Shown here: positions 6,787 through 14,128 of the stretch, piece after piece
How positions within the stretch are numbered: position 1 is the first letter of the stretch
Layout of the letters: the number at the start of each line of letters is the position of its first letter
Assembly: GCA_025928215.1 (NCBI GenBank)
Contig: JAICJW010000021.1
Coordinates: 1-19,399 of the forward strand
Source: Chloroflexia bacterium
Lineage (GTDB): Bacteria > Chloroflexota > Chloroflexia > Thermomicrobiales > JALYUS01
Length of the DNA: 19,399 bases
Direction of reading: 5' to 3'
The notes under the pieces: model-generated
Databases searched by the model: none
The model's input: only the letters and a program-made list of their open reading frames with translations
What the model was told of the DNA's origin: nothing
Made by a program: the position numbers and the translations under genes

Positions 6787-7654
6787 TCGCGGTCAGGTGC
6801 AGGCCGGTTGCCCACGCGTTGTGTTTGAGCAGCGTATCTTCCCAGTAGGCGAGCCGCCAGGTCGGGAAGAAGACGACGCGTTGCACCACTTTCGTCACCG
6901 TCGCCGCCCGCCCTTCCGGCTCACGTCGTAGCCGCTCCCGCCCCCAGTAATCCACGATGTCATGCATCTGGCCGAGTAAGTGAAAGGAATAGGAGAGGTC
7001 GCTCGGCTCCATGCCGTGCGCGCGGAAAGTCGCCGTGACACCCTCGGTCGTCAGCCGCTGGATATGCCCGACATGGTCATGTTTCCATTGGTGGATCGGG
7101 ATGCGCGTGCTGTTCGTCAGCGCGTGGAAGAGCGTTTTCGGCTGCGCTTCGAGCGGGATGAAGCCGTGGAACAGCCCGCCCGGCGTGAGAACGCGCGCGA
7201 TCTCCGCGACGCATTGGCCTACATCCGGCACGTGCTCAAGGAGATCAAAGAGCAGAACGATGTCGTACGAATTGTCCGCCGCCGGGATATGCGCCGCGTC
7301 CGCGACGAGATACGCGCCGCCGCTCCCCGCCTCGACCGCCTCCTGAATGGCGCTGACGCTGAGGTCCGCGCCGACAAGGGTGAGGTCCGGTCGCTCCCGA
7401 TGGATCGCCCGGTTATGCCGGCCCGCGCCGCAGCCGAGCAGCAGACACGACCCGGTATGACCCATCATCGCATCGAAGGCACGCCGCAGTCGCAGGCCAC
7501 CAATCGTCCGCTCCGTCGGGGAAATCCCGCCCCGACCCTGGATCGTCGCCGCGTCTTCGTAATCAAACGTAAGGACTGAGGACTGAGGACTGAGGACTGA
7601 GGGGGATTCACCGCCCGCTGCCCGCTGCCTCATTGCTCGTTGCTCATTGCTCAT
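6773..7654 (-). CDS. Class I SAM-dependent methyltransferase with a repeat-encoded N-terminus
   Basis: A Rossmann methyltransferase with motif I LLLGCGAGRH (71-80), acidic Asp97 at the end of strand 2, an ADAAHIP motif (118-123) and DIVLLFDLLEHV at strand 4. This resembles the Methyltransf_11/UbiE-like group; the methyl acceptor is unknown. The ATG at 7654 overlaps the stop of the upstream HAD gene as ATGA, which supports coupled translation. Residues 1-28 are encoded by 7-bp repeats (7573-7658) and give an SPSVLSPQSSVL-type sequence. The conserved part starts only at about FDYED (30), and no ATG, GTG or TTG lies between Met8 and Met63, so translation must start in the repeat unless a shortened protein is made. 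It is the last gene of the hom-HAD-methyltransferase operon and converges on a PPOX gene. Confidence 0.85.
   Translation of the reverse strand: MSNEQRAMRQRAAGGESPSVLSPQSSVLTFDYEDAATIQGRGGISPTERTIGGLRLRRAFDAMMGHTGSCLLLGCGAGRHNRAIHRERPDLTLVGADLSVSAIQEAVEAGSGGAYLVADAAHIPAADNSYDIVLLFDLLEHVPDVGQCVAEIARVLTPGGLFHGFIPLEAQPKTLFHALTNSTRIPIHQWKHDHVGHIQRLTTEGVTATFRAHGMEPSDLSYSFHLLGQMHDIVDYWGRERLRREPEGRAATVTKVVQRVVFFPTWRLAYWEDTLLKHNAWATGLHLTAIKRG
7573..7600 (+). repeat. Heptamer array (GGACTGA)x4
   Basis: Four perfect tandem GGACTGA units, continuing into GGGGGATTC. They lie inside the 5' coding part of the minus-strand methyltransferase gene and encode its SVLSPQS-type residues. The unit and strand are the same as at 5343-5363 and 10870-10890. 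Confidence 0.92.
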
Positions 7655-7658
7655 TGCT
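7613..7658 (+). repeat. Further 7-bp tandem units: GCCCGCT x2 and CATTGCT x4
   Basis: Two GCCCGCT units (7613-7626) are followed, after GCCT, by four CATTGCT-type units (7631-7658; the second is CGTTGCT). The period is again seven although the sequence differs from GGACTGA. On the minus strand the CATTGCT units read AGCAATG, so most units carry an ATG; those at 7654 and 7633 are in frame with the methyltransferase. The last unit also contains the HAD stop codon. Confidence 0.88.
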
Positions 7659-8469
7659 GATCCCGTGCCCCCTTCAGGCGATCGAGCAGTTCCACGAGGT
7701 CGGCGGCGACGAAAGTCGGTTCGATGCCCGTCGTGACGATCTCCTGCCGCTGCGAGACGCCGGTGAGAACGAGGACGGTGCGTGCGCCGATTCGGTTCGC
7801 GCCGAGAATGTCCGTGTCGAGGCGATCCCCGACCATCAGCACTTCGTGCGGCTGCAAGCCGAGACGCTGACAGGCGAGTTCGAACATGTATTTTTCCGGC
7901 TTACCGATCACCGTCGGCTGCACGTCGGTGGAGGCGACGAGCGCGGCGATCATCGCGCCACAGCCCGGCACCAGCCCCTCCTCGGTCGGCAGCGTCGTGT
8001 CCGGATTCGTCGCGACGAACGCGGCCCCGGCCCGGATGGCGAGGCAGGCGCGCTTGATGTCGTCGTAGCCGAAATGGAGATCGGTGCCGACGACCTGCAC
8101 CTGCGGGCGGCGGTCATCCCGCGTGAAGCCGCCCTCATCGAAGAGTACTTCGATAAGCGCCTGCATACCGACCGCGCCGACGGTCACATCGGGCGGATAG
8201 GTGGCGCGCAGGTAGTCGCGCACGGCGATACCGGAGGTGACAATCGTCTCCTTCGGCACCGTCACACCATGACCCGCCAGCCGCTCGACATACATCTGCT
8301 GCGTGCTCATCGAGTTGTTCGTCGCGAGCAGGTACGGCACCTTCTCGTCCCGCATCCAATCGAAGATCGCATTGAGGCCAGGCAATGCCTCCTTGCCACG
8401 CCAGAGGACGCCGTCCATATCGAAGACGAGTGCGCGAATCTCCTTCAACCACGCGAGGTCGTCGCTCAT
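7651..8469 (-). CDS. HAD-superfamily phosphatase, subfamily IIA (NagD / 4-nitrophenylphosphatase type)
   Basis: A 272-residue cytosolic phosphatase with all four HAD motifs: DMDGVLW (nucleophile Asp17, acid Asp19), ATNNS (Thr50), the lysine of VIGKP (Lys190) and GDRLDTDI (Asp215, Asp220). The large inserted domain between motifs II and III and the NPDTTLPTEEGLVPG loop place it in class IIA with NagD, AraL and phosphoglycolate phosphatase-like enzymes. Substrate is open; phosphoglycolate or sugar phosphates are plausible. The ATG at 8469 has GGAGGT 5 nt upstream and overlaps the hom stop as ATGA. Its own stop overlaps the methyltransferase start in the same way, so three genes form a tightly coupled operon. 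Confidence 0.9.
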   Translation of the reverse strand: MSDDLAWLKEIRALVFDMDGVLWRGKEALPGLNAIFDWMRDEKVPYLLATNNSMSTQQMYVERLAGHGVTVPKETIVTSGIAVRDYLRATYPPDVTVGAVGMQALIEVLFDEGGFTRDDRRPQVQVVGTDLHFGYDDIKRACLAIRAGAAFVATNPDTTLPTEEGLVPGCGAMIAALVASTDVQPTVIGKPEKYMFELACQRLGLQPHEVLMVGDRLDTDILGANRIGARTVLVLTGVSQRQEIVTTGIEPTFVAADLVELLDRLKGARDQQ

Positions 8470-9485
8470 CGTGTACCTCCGAGATGGACTAAATAAGGTT
8501 CGGGCGGCGCGCCGAGGAGCACCCGCGCGGCGTCAACGATGTCGGAAAGGATCGCGGAGGCGGTCGGTCGTGGCCCCGCGCCCTGCCCGACGAGCAATAC
8601 CGGGCCGACGCGGTCGCCGGTCAGTTCAATCGCGTTGTAATTGGCGCTCGTCGAGCCGAGCGGGCTGCCCGCCGCAACGCGCGCCGGTGCGACGGTGAGC
8701 GATACGGCACCATCCGCATACGATCCCTGCGCGAGCAGTTTGATCGCTTCCCCGGCGGCCTTCGCCGTCGCGATTTGCTCCGCCGATACGCCGGTGATGC
8801 CGGTACGGGCGACGCGCTCCGGCGGTACGGCGACGCCGAAGCAGACCTGCGCGAGAACGCACGCTTTGTACGTCGCGTCGTAGCCCTCGACATCGGCGGT
8901 CGGGTCGGGTTCGGCATAGCCGAGGTGTTGCGCTTCCGCGAGGGCGTCCGCATACGACGTACCCTGCTCCGCCATCGCGCTGAGGATGAAGTTCGTCGTG
9001 CCGTTGATGATGCCCCGGAAGGCGGTGATCGTGTTCGCTGCCTGCACCTGCCGGAGCGCGGCGAAGAGCGGGATACCGCCACCGACTGCGGCTTCGCAGA
9101 GGAGCGGCACGCGCCGCGCCGCCGCCAGCGGGAAGAGGGCGCCGCCGTGCTTCGCCAGCGTCTCCTTGTTCGCGGTGACGACCGGCTTCCCCGCCCGTAG
9201 CGCGCGGTCAATCAGCGTGTGCGCCGGTTCCTCGCCGCCTAATACCTCGACGACAATCTGGACGGCGGGGTCGTCAATCACCGCCGCGCCGTCGGTCTGG
9301 ACGAGATCGGGCGACAGACCGGCACGCGCGGCACGCTCCGGTCCGCGCTCGAAGAGTGCCGCGATTCGCACCGGGCGACCGAGCCGGTGCATGACCTGCC
9401 GCTCCTGCTCCGCGATGGCCCGCGCGACGGCCGTGCCGACCGTCCCCAATCCCAACAACCCGACGCCAATCGGCGCAATGCTCAC
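8466..9485 (-). CDS. hom: Homoserine dehydrogenase, short form without ACT domain
   Basis: This enzyme reduces aspartate semialdehyde to homoserine with NAD(P)H, the branch point to threonine and methionine. The Rossmann motif is GLGTVG (12-17). The catalytic domain shows ANKETLAKHG (105-114, Lys107), GIINGTTNFIL (158-168) and AEPDPTADVEGYDATYKA (191-208, Lys207). At 339 residues it lacks the C-terminal ACT domain of the common ~430-residue form, so threonine feedback through ACT is not expected. The GTG at 9485 has GGGGGAGGG about 6 nt upstream; the longer frame to 9683 is antisense-like sequence overlapping the DAO gene. It leads an operon with a HAD phosphatase and a methyltransferase. No thrB or thrC is in view. 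Confidence 0.93.
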   Translation of the reverse strand: MSIAPIGVGLLGLGTVGTAVARAIAEQERQVMHRLGRPVRIAALFERGPERAARAGLSPDLVQTDGAAVIDDPAVQIVVEVLGGEEPAHTLIDRALRAGKPVVTANKETLAKHGGALFPLAAARRVPLLCEAAVGGGIPLFAALRQVQAANTITAFRGIINGTTNFILSAMAEQGTSYADALAEAQHLGYAEPDPTADVEGYDATYKACVLAQVCFGVAVPPERVARTGITGVSAEQIATAKAAGEAIKLLAQGSYADGAVSLTVAPARVAAGSPLGSTSANYNAIELTGDRVGPVLLVGQGAGPRPTASAILSDIVDAARVLLGAPPEPYLVHLGGTR

Positions 9486-9639
9486 GCGATACCCTCCCCC
9501 TGCACGGCAATCATCGCCGCGCCGCAGGATACCATATCGCGCTGCGCCGCCGTTATCGAAGCACACAGCTCTCATGGATACCATAGATTCTGTATTTTCT
9601 GGTATATCCACTTCGATTCCGCAGAGTTGGAAGCGTTCC
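9486..9639 (-). promoter_or_regulatory. Upstream region of hom with repeated TATGGTATCC
   Basis: This 154-bp spacer separates the DAO oxidoreductase stop from hom. It is more AT-rich than its surroundings, which fits a promoter region, but no good -35/-10 pair was found. The 10-mer GGATACCATA (minus strand TATGGTATCC) occurs exactly twice, at 9527-9536 and 9576-9585, 49 bp apart. GATACC is found a third time at 9488-9493, and the self-complementary GGTATATCC is at 9601-9609. These could be operator half-sites or -10-like elements. No terminator hairpin was seen for the preceding operon. Confidence 0.35.
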
Positions 9640-10845
9640 TCAGTGTGGCACCGAGGCGACCGCTTCACCAGTATCGTCCACATATGGGTGCGCGGGCTGG
9701 ATCGGCTTCCCTTCGACGAAGCGGGCGAGCGGGAACGGCTGGGCAGCGTCGGGTTGCACCCCGGTCGCCGCCCATGTCGCCATTAACTGGCCGACATACG
9801 GGCCGCTCTTGAAGCCGCTGCCGCTGAACCCGGCGGCGAGGAAGAGGCCCTCCGCGCCGAGGTTCGCTTCCAGGATCAGGCAGTGATCGGGCGTCATATC
9901 GAGGATGCCCGCCCAATCCCGCGTCACCGCCGCACCCTCCATATCGGGGATGCGCCGCGCGATTGTCTGCTTGGAGTCCGCGACGATCGCCGCGTCCGCC
10001 CGCTCGTCATACTGGTCGGCCGAGGGAACGAGGCGGGATCGTTGCCGGACGCCGATCAGCGTCTCCGTCTCGCCATAGGGGCGGAAATACGAACCGAGCG
10101 CCGTATCAATGAAAACCATATGACCGTTCGCGCCCAGAGGCAGCGCGCCTTGCCGCCGAAAGAGGACGACCTGCGTCCGATGCGGCACGATGGGCAATGC
10201 GACGCCAATATCCGCGAAGAGCGGCACGCCCCAGACGCCCGCACAGACGATGACGAGTGGCGCGGCGAAATCTCCGGCGTCCGTCGCGACACCCGTCACT
10301 TTCCCACCGCTCGTGCGGAGCGCGGTGACGGTTGTGCCGGTGACGATCTCCGCGCCGAGCCGTTCCGCCGCTGCGGCGAAGGAGCGCGCCGTGTCGCCCG
10401 GCATCGCGCAGCCCGAATCCGGCTCATACGCGCAGGCGACCAAATCATCCGTCTCCACCCAGGGTTGCAGGCGGCGGACATCGTCGCCGGCGATGATGCA
10501 GGTATTGACGCCGATCTGTTGGAGCATCCGCACATTTTCGTGGAGAGCGGGGACATTACGCGGCGTAACGGTCTGGATGAAGCCGGTACGTGCAAAACCG
10601 GGATCGCCGACGCCGACGCGATGCCGCCAGTCCCGGAAATAGGGCAGGCTCTCGTTCGCCAGCCGCGCCTCGTAGGGGTTCGTGTAATGCATGCGGACGA
10701 GGCCACCGGATTTGCCGGTGCTCGCGCCCGCGATCTCGCCCCGGTCAAGCAATATCGTCCTCATGCCGCGTTCCGCGAGGTGAAAGGCGGTACTCGTCCC
10801 ATTCACCCCACCACCAACGACAATCGCCTCCGCTATCCGTGCCAC
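9640..10845 (-). CDS. FAD-dependent oxidoreductase of the DAO family (sarcosine/glycine oxidase-like)
   Basis: A 401-residue flavoprotein of the D-amino-acid-oxidase (DAO) fold. The N-terminal FAD motif is VVGGGVNGTSTAFHLAERG (9-27), followed by ASTGKSGGLVR (41-51) at the flavin, and the C-terminal GFSGSGFKSGPYVG (339-352) closes the site. This resembles the sarcosine oxidase beta-subunit/glycine oxidase group, so oxidation of a secondary amine or amino acid is likely; the substrate is unknown. The GTG at 10845 has AAAGGAG 6 nt upstream. It overlaps the end of the Gfo/Idh gene by 13 nt and is the third gene of the MFS - Gfo/Idh - DAO operon, which suggests a catabolic role for an imported compound. 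No signal peptide is seen, so it should be cytosolic. Confidence 0.88.
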   Translation of the reverse strand: MARIAEAIVVGGGVNGTSTAFHLAERGMRTILLDRGEIAGASTGKSGGLVRMHYTNPYEARLANESLPYFRDWRHRVGVGDPGFARTGFIQTVTPRNVPALHENVRMLQQIGVNTCIIAGDDVRRLQPWVETDDLVACAYEPDSGCAMPGDTARSFAAAAERLGAEIVTGTTVTALRTSGGKVTGVATDAGDFAAPLVIVCAGVWGVPLFADIGVALPIVPHRTQVVLFRRQGALPLGANGHMVFIDTALGSYFRPYGETETLIGVRQRSRLVPSADQYDERADAAIVADSKQTIARRIPDMEGAAVTRDWAGILDMTPDHCLILEANLGAEGLFLAAGFSGSGFKSGPYVGQLMATWAATGVQPDAAQPFPLARFVEGKPIQPAHPYVDDTGEAVASVPH

Positions 10846-12017
10846 GAATCGCTCCTTTCAGTCGCTTCAGGACTGAGGGCTAAGGACTGAGTACGACGCG
10901 GCGCCGCCCCTTCGCGTATTTCCATGTTCGGCACGATCGGCATACCGAAGGTGGCGGCGAATGAGGGGAGATGGACGCGAACGCCCTGTACCGCCGATGC
11001 CTCGATAGCCGCCGTGACGGCGAGCGTGCGGAGATGATCCTCAACGCTCGGCGCGCGTTGATCGCCCGTATGGTAATCGTGCAGCACGGCACGCAGCATC
11101 AGCCGCACATCGTCCATGAATGGCTCCTGCGCCGGTAGTGGCACATACTCCATCGCTTCCGTGCCGTCGTGTACGATGTGCAGGCCGTCGAAGAGCGCCG
11201 TTTGCACCAGCGCGCCGCGCGTGCAGTCCGTCCGCCAGATGAAGGAATCCCGTACCGTGCGCGCGGCCCATGTGCCGGTGTACTGAACGGTCATACCGTT
11301 CGCGAGCGTCAGCGTCGCGCAGACGGTGGCATCATGGGCGTAATCGCTCCACGGCGGGTTACTCGTGGCCGCGGAGACAGCCACGACCTCGGTATCGTAG
11401 ATATGGCGGATGAGATCGAGATGATGGACGGACTGCTCCCAGAGCATCGGCTGGCGCATCGTGAGCGGATATGTATTCAGGCCCGGCGACCAGCCGTTAC
11501 GGTTCCGCCAGTAGGTCAGATACGCCAGTCCAGGCGAACCAAGCTCACCCCGTTGAAGAATGGTTTTCGCGGCGATGCTCGTCGCCGCGTAGCGGAAGTT
11601 CATCGCGACGAAACAGCGTTGTCGTTGGTGCCGACAATGCTCCGCAATCGCCATCGCGTCCGCAAGATTGCTGGCAAGCGGTTTCTCCACCAGCAGCGTG
11701 CAACCCGCGTCAGCGAGCGTCATGCACAGCGCGCGGCGCTCCATCGGCGGCGTTGCGACAACAGCGAGCGCGGGCGACACCGCGGAGAGCGCGTTCGCGT
11801 GATCCGCGAAACAGGGGGCATCTGGGCCAAAGGTCTCGCGAACCCATGCCCGCCCCCCCGGGTCGGGATCTACATAGCCGACAACAGCGATGCCCGGCTC
11901 ACTCGCCAGGATGCGCGCCCACATCCGTCCGCGCACGCCGACGCCGACGAGCAAAACGGAAATAGATTGATCCGGCGAGCATGGTCGTCGCGTTTGGTTC
12001 TCCCGCTCGATGCGCAT
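10833..12017 (-). CDS. Gfo/Idh/MocA family oxidoreductase with a repeat-derived C-terminus
   Basis: An NAD(P)-dependent dehydrogenase of the glucose-fructose oxidoreductase family, 394 residues. It has the Rossmann motif LLVGVGVRGRM (22-32), the conserved LLVEKPLASN (108-117, Lys112) and a WEQSVHHLDLIRHI segment carrying the usual catalytic-site histidine. Members oxidise sugars, inositols or amino-sugar derivatives; the substrate cannot be named. The start is uncertain: the ATG at 12017 lies 8 nt past the MFS stop (12025) with a poor ribosome site, and a GTG at 12032 would overlap that stop. The last residues (about SLALSPEATE) are encoded by the heptamer array at 10870-10890, so the natural stop was probably displaced. 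It sits between the MFS transporter and the DAO oxidoreductase. Confidence 0.88.
   Translation of the reverse strand: MRIERENQTRRPCSPDQSISVLLVGVGVRGRMWARILASEPGIAVVGYVDPDPGGRAWVRETFGPDAPCFADHANALSAVSPALAVVATPPMERRALCMTLADAGCTLLVEKPLASNLADAMAIAEHCRHQRQRCFVAMNFRYAATSIAAKTILQRGELGSPGLAYLTYWRNRNGWSPGLNTYPLTMRQPMLWEQSVHHLDLIRHIYDTEVVAVSAATSNPPWSDYAHDATVCATLTLANGMTVQYTGTWAARTVRDSFIWRTDCTRGALVQTALFDGLHIVHDGTEAMEYVPLPAQEPFMDDVRLMLRAVLHDYHTGDQRAPSVEDHLRTLAVTAAIEASAVQGVRVHLPSFAATFGMPIVPNMEIREGAAPRRTQSLALSPEATERSDSWHG
10870..10890 (+). repeat. Degenerate heptamer array (GGACTGA, GGGCTAA, GGACTGA)
   Basis: Three tandem 7-bp units, the outer two perfect GGACTGA and the middle one with two changes. It lies inside the 3' end of the minus-strand Gfo/Idh gene, just upstream of the DAO ribosome binding site. 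Same unit and strand as the arrays at 5343 and 7573; this copy looks oldest. Confidence 0.82.
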
Positions 12018-12024
12018 TGCGTTG

Positions 12025-13365
12025 CTAGTCACTGCTGGTGGACGCGGCGGGGAGGGAGCCAATCGTACCGGCGGTCGCGATGCCCGTGCCGCCGCTCCCT
12101 TCACCCGCCTCGGCGACGGCCGCTGCCTCCGCGACATCGTTGATGTCGGCCATGCGCGCATTGTCTGCGGCGATGCGGGCGGAGGAGCGCTGCGTCGCCG
12201 GATCGAGCCGCCGCGTCACGAAGAAGGTGAAACTGGCGAAGACGCAGGCGATCAGGAATGGGATCTGGTAGCCGACGTAGTTGAGGATAATCCCCGTCGT
12301 GATCGGGACGACAATCGCCGCCGCGTGCTGCAACGTCACGCCCATCGCCAGGCTCGGCGCGACCTCATCCGCGACCGCGACTTTGCGCAGATAGGTCGCG
12401 GCACCAATCGGCGAGAGGGGCATCATGAAGGTATACAAGAGATAACAGAAGCAGGCGATCACGACATTGTTCGCCAGCGCGTATCCACCGAGCGCGACGA
12501 CGTATCCGACATTGATCATCGAAAGCATCCGGCGCTCGCCATGCTTGTCAATCATCCGGCCAATCCACGGGCCGGAACTCATGCTCGCGAAGGTCACCGC
12601 GATCAACACCCCCGAAATCTGCGCGACACTGAGATGGTATCGGTGGACAAGCACCCAGAGGCCGAACGAGAAGAAAACCTGCTGCCGGCCGCCATCGAGC
12701 GCGCTCAAGTAATAGTAGAAGCGATATTCGTGCTTGAAGACGATTGGATCGCGCTTTGCCGCCTGCGCGCGGGCTTCGCCATCATGCAGGTGGGGGAAAC
12801 CGAAAATCGCCAGCGCCGCCAGCAACGAAACCAAGCCGAGGACGACGAAGCTCGGGCGGAAGAGGCCCGGATGAAAATGAAAGACGATCAGAATGATGAT
12901 CAACGCGGTCAGCGAGCCGCCCTGATTGATCGCGGCCATCCGCCCGAGGATGCTGCCACTTTTCGATTCGGAGGTCAGGCTCAATCCAAGTGAGTACTGC
13001 GTTTGCAGGACGGTGTGGTAGCCCATACTGGAAATGATTACCCATGGCGCGACGGACCAGAAACTATTCGACAGGCCGAAGAACGTGTAGCCAACCGCGA
13101 GGAGGACGAGCGCACCCGCCGTCACCCGCTGGAGCGAGACACGGTAGAAGAGCGCCGTCAGGAAAATGAGAAGGAAACCGGGAATCTCCCGAATCGCCGT
13201 GATATAGCCGAACTGCGGCCCCTTCAGCCCAAGGACCCCATCGAAATAGTTGGTGACGATATTCTGTTGTGCGTTCATCGCGAACCCGAACAACGCGGAC
13301 ATCGCCGCGAGCATGACAAAGCCGCGCCCTACCGGCGTCTGCCACATGCGTGCCACTCGTCGCAC
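12025..13365 (-). CDS. Major facilitator superfamily (MFS) transporter
   Basis: A polytopic inner-membrane carrier of 446 residues with about twelve hydrophobic spans, for example GFVMLAAMSALFGFAM, FLLIFLTALFY, ALIIILIVFHF, VVIACFCYLLYTFMM and IPFLIACVFASFTFFV. A loop with GRMIDKHGERRML after span 8 resembles the MFS loop signature. A central hydrophilic loop (HLHDGEARAQAAKRD) divides the two six-helix halves. The last 50 or so residues are a low-complexity Ala/Glu/Gly tail, probably cytosolic. The GTG at 13365 is chosen for GGGGG 5 nt upstream; the frame is open to 13443 without a better site. It leads an operon with Gfo/Idh and DAO oxidoreductases, so it probably imports their substrate, which is unknown. 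Confidence 0.88.
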   Translation of the reverse strand: MRRVARMWQTPVGRGFVMLAAMSALFGFAMNAQQNIVTNYFDGVLGLKGPQFGYITAIREIPGFLLIFLTALFYRVSLQRVTAGALVLLAVGYTFFGLSNSFWSVAPWVIISSMGYHTVLQTQYSLGLSLTSESKSGSILGRMAAINQGGSLTALIIILIVFHFHPGLFRPSFVVLGLVSLLAALAIFGFPHLHDGEARAQAAKRDPIVFKHEYRFYYYLSALDGGRQQVFFSFGLWVLVHRYHLSVAQISGVLIAVTFASMSSGPWIGRMIDKHGERRMLSMINVGYVVALGGYALANNVVIACFCYLLYTFMMPLSPIGAATYLRKVAVADEVAPSLAMGVTLQHAAAIVVPITTGIILNYVGYQIPFLIACVFASFTFFVTRRLDPATQRSSARIAADNARMADINDVAEAAAVAEAGEGSGGTGIATAGTIGSLPAASTSSD

Positions 13366-13433
13366 ACTTGCCCCCTTTATCCAGACGCACGGCCCCCGCC
13401 GCACTGGCACATGCAAACCGCCACAATCGCGAG

Positions 13434-13462
13434 AGCGTATCACCGCTCCGGGGTGTGAACAA
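13434..13462 (-). promoter_or_regulatory. Possible promoter of the MFS - Gfo/Idh - DAO operon
   Basis: On the minus strand TTGTTC (13462-13457) and TACGCT (13439-13434) are spaced by 17 bp, upstream of the GTG at 13365. Each hexamer matches consensus at only about three positions, so this is a weak call. The rest of the 134-bp gap between the Uma2 gene and the MFS gene shows no clear terminator. Confidence 0.3.
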
Positions 13463-13499
13463 GGCGCGCTTTTATCGTATTCCGATGACTCGGCTTTCC

Positions 13500-14051
13500 C
13501 TATTGAAAGAGGTCATCAACCGCGACGCGCCAGCCGGGAAGCGCAGGCTCCGCATCGGCGATCTCGCCGCCACGGAAAATCGTGGGAGCATCCGGCGAAC
13601 CGGGCGTGTACTTCGCGATGGTACGCGCGCGGGGGTTGACATCCCAGACGATCCGCGTGCCCGCCGCGAAGTAGTCCGCGCGCTTTGCCGCGTATTCCCC
13701 GTCCATCGCCCGGCCGTAGTCCCCCATTGACCGCACTTCGACCGCGAGGATCGGCGCGCCTTCAACGAAATCATCGCTCTCAATCTCAACATCATAGGCA
13801 TATGCGGCATCCGGGCTGAATGATCGGCGTCGCGGAAGATTGACGATGAATCCGACGTTGTCGCCAAACGCGATGCCATGCCCCGTCTCTTCTTGATACA
13901 ACACCAAGTGAAAGGCAATGGCGACGGCCACATGCCCCGGACGCGCACCCGTAGGAGACGTATGGACCAACCTTCCGTCCACGAGTTCATATTTTCCATC
14001 GTCCGGGGTGCGATAGAGGTCCTCAATTGTCGCTTCGCGCTGAATGACCAT
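13500..14051 (-). CDS. Uma2 family (DUF820) restriction-endonuclease-fold protein
   Basis: A 183-residue member of the Uma2/DUF820 group, which has a PD-(D/E)XK nuclease-like fold and is abundant in cyanobacteria and Chloroflexota. Visible marks are GKYELVDGRLV (19-29), FSPDAAY with Asp81, APILAVEVRS (99-108, Glu105) and the terminal KRADYFAAGTRIVWDVNP (123-140). The second active-site position after Glu105 reads VRS where VxS is usual, which fits the family. The function of Uma2 proteins is not established, and nuclease activity is only inferred from the fold. The ATG at 14051 has AGGAG 7 nt upstream. It stands alone, divergent from topoisomerase IB, with no partner gene pointing to a toxin-antitoxin or restriction system. 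Confidence 0.88.
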   Translation of the reverse strand: MVIQREATIEDLYRTPDDGKYELVDGRLVHTSPTGARPGHVAVAIAFHLVLYQEETGHGIAFGDNVGFIVNLPRRRSFSPDAAYAYDVEIESDDFVEGAPILAVEVRSMGDYGRAMDGEYAAKRADYFAAGTRIVWDVNPRARTIAKYTPGSPDAPTIFRGGEIADAEPALPGWRVAVDDLFQ

Positions 14052-14082
14052 TGCGATGCTCCTTTGCCGTGCCAACATGCTG

Positions 14083-14088
14083 AGTATA
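14083..14088 (-). promoter_or_regulatory. Possible -10 element (TATACT) for the Uma2 gene
   Basis: Minus-strand TATACT matches five of six consensus bases, and a start near 14076 would give a leader of about 25 nt before the ATG at 14051, containing its AGGAG site. No recognisable -35 hexamer lies at the right distance, so this is tentative. The element sits in the 77-bp spacer shared with the divergent topoisomerase gene. Confidence 0.35.
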
Positions 14089-14128
14089 GCGCACGAACCG
14101 TGGTATCACTCTTGCTTGAGCGCCGGGC

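Noticed and set aside
7573..7658. Possible CRISPR-like array
   Set aside because: Units are 7 bp and directly joined without unique spacers, and no cas gene is present.
9883..10890. 335-codon plus-strand ORF opposite the DAO oxidoreductase
   Set aside because: Shadow of a well-supported gene; arginine-rich with no recognisable domain.
13500..14051. Uma2 gene as part of a defence or toxin-antitoxin system
   Set aside because: It stands alone between a transporter operon and topoisomerase IB, with no small partner gene, methylase or other defence gene near it.
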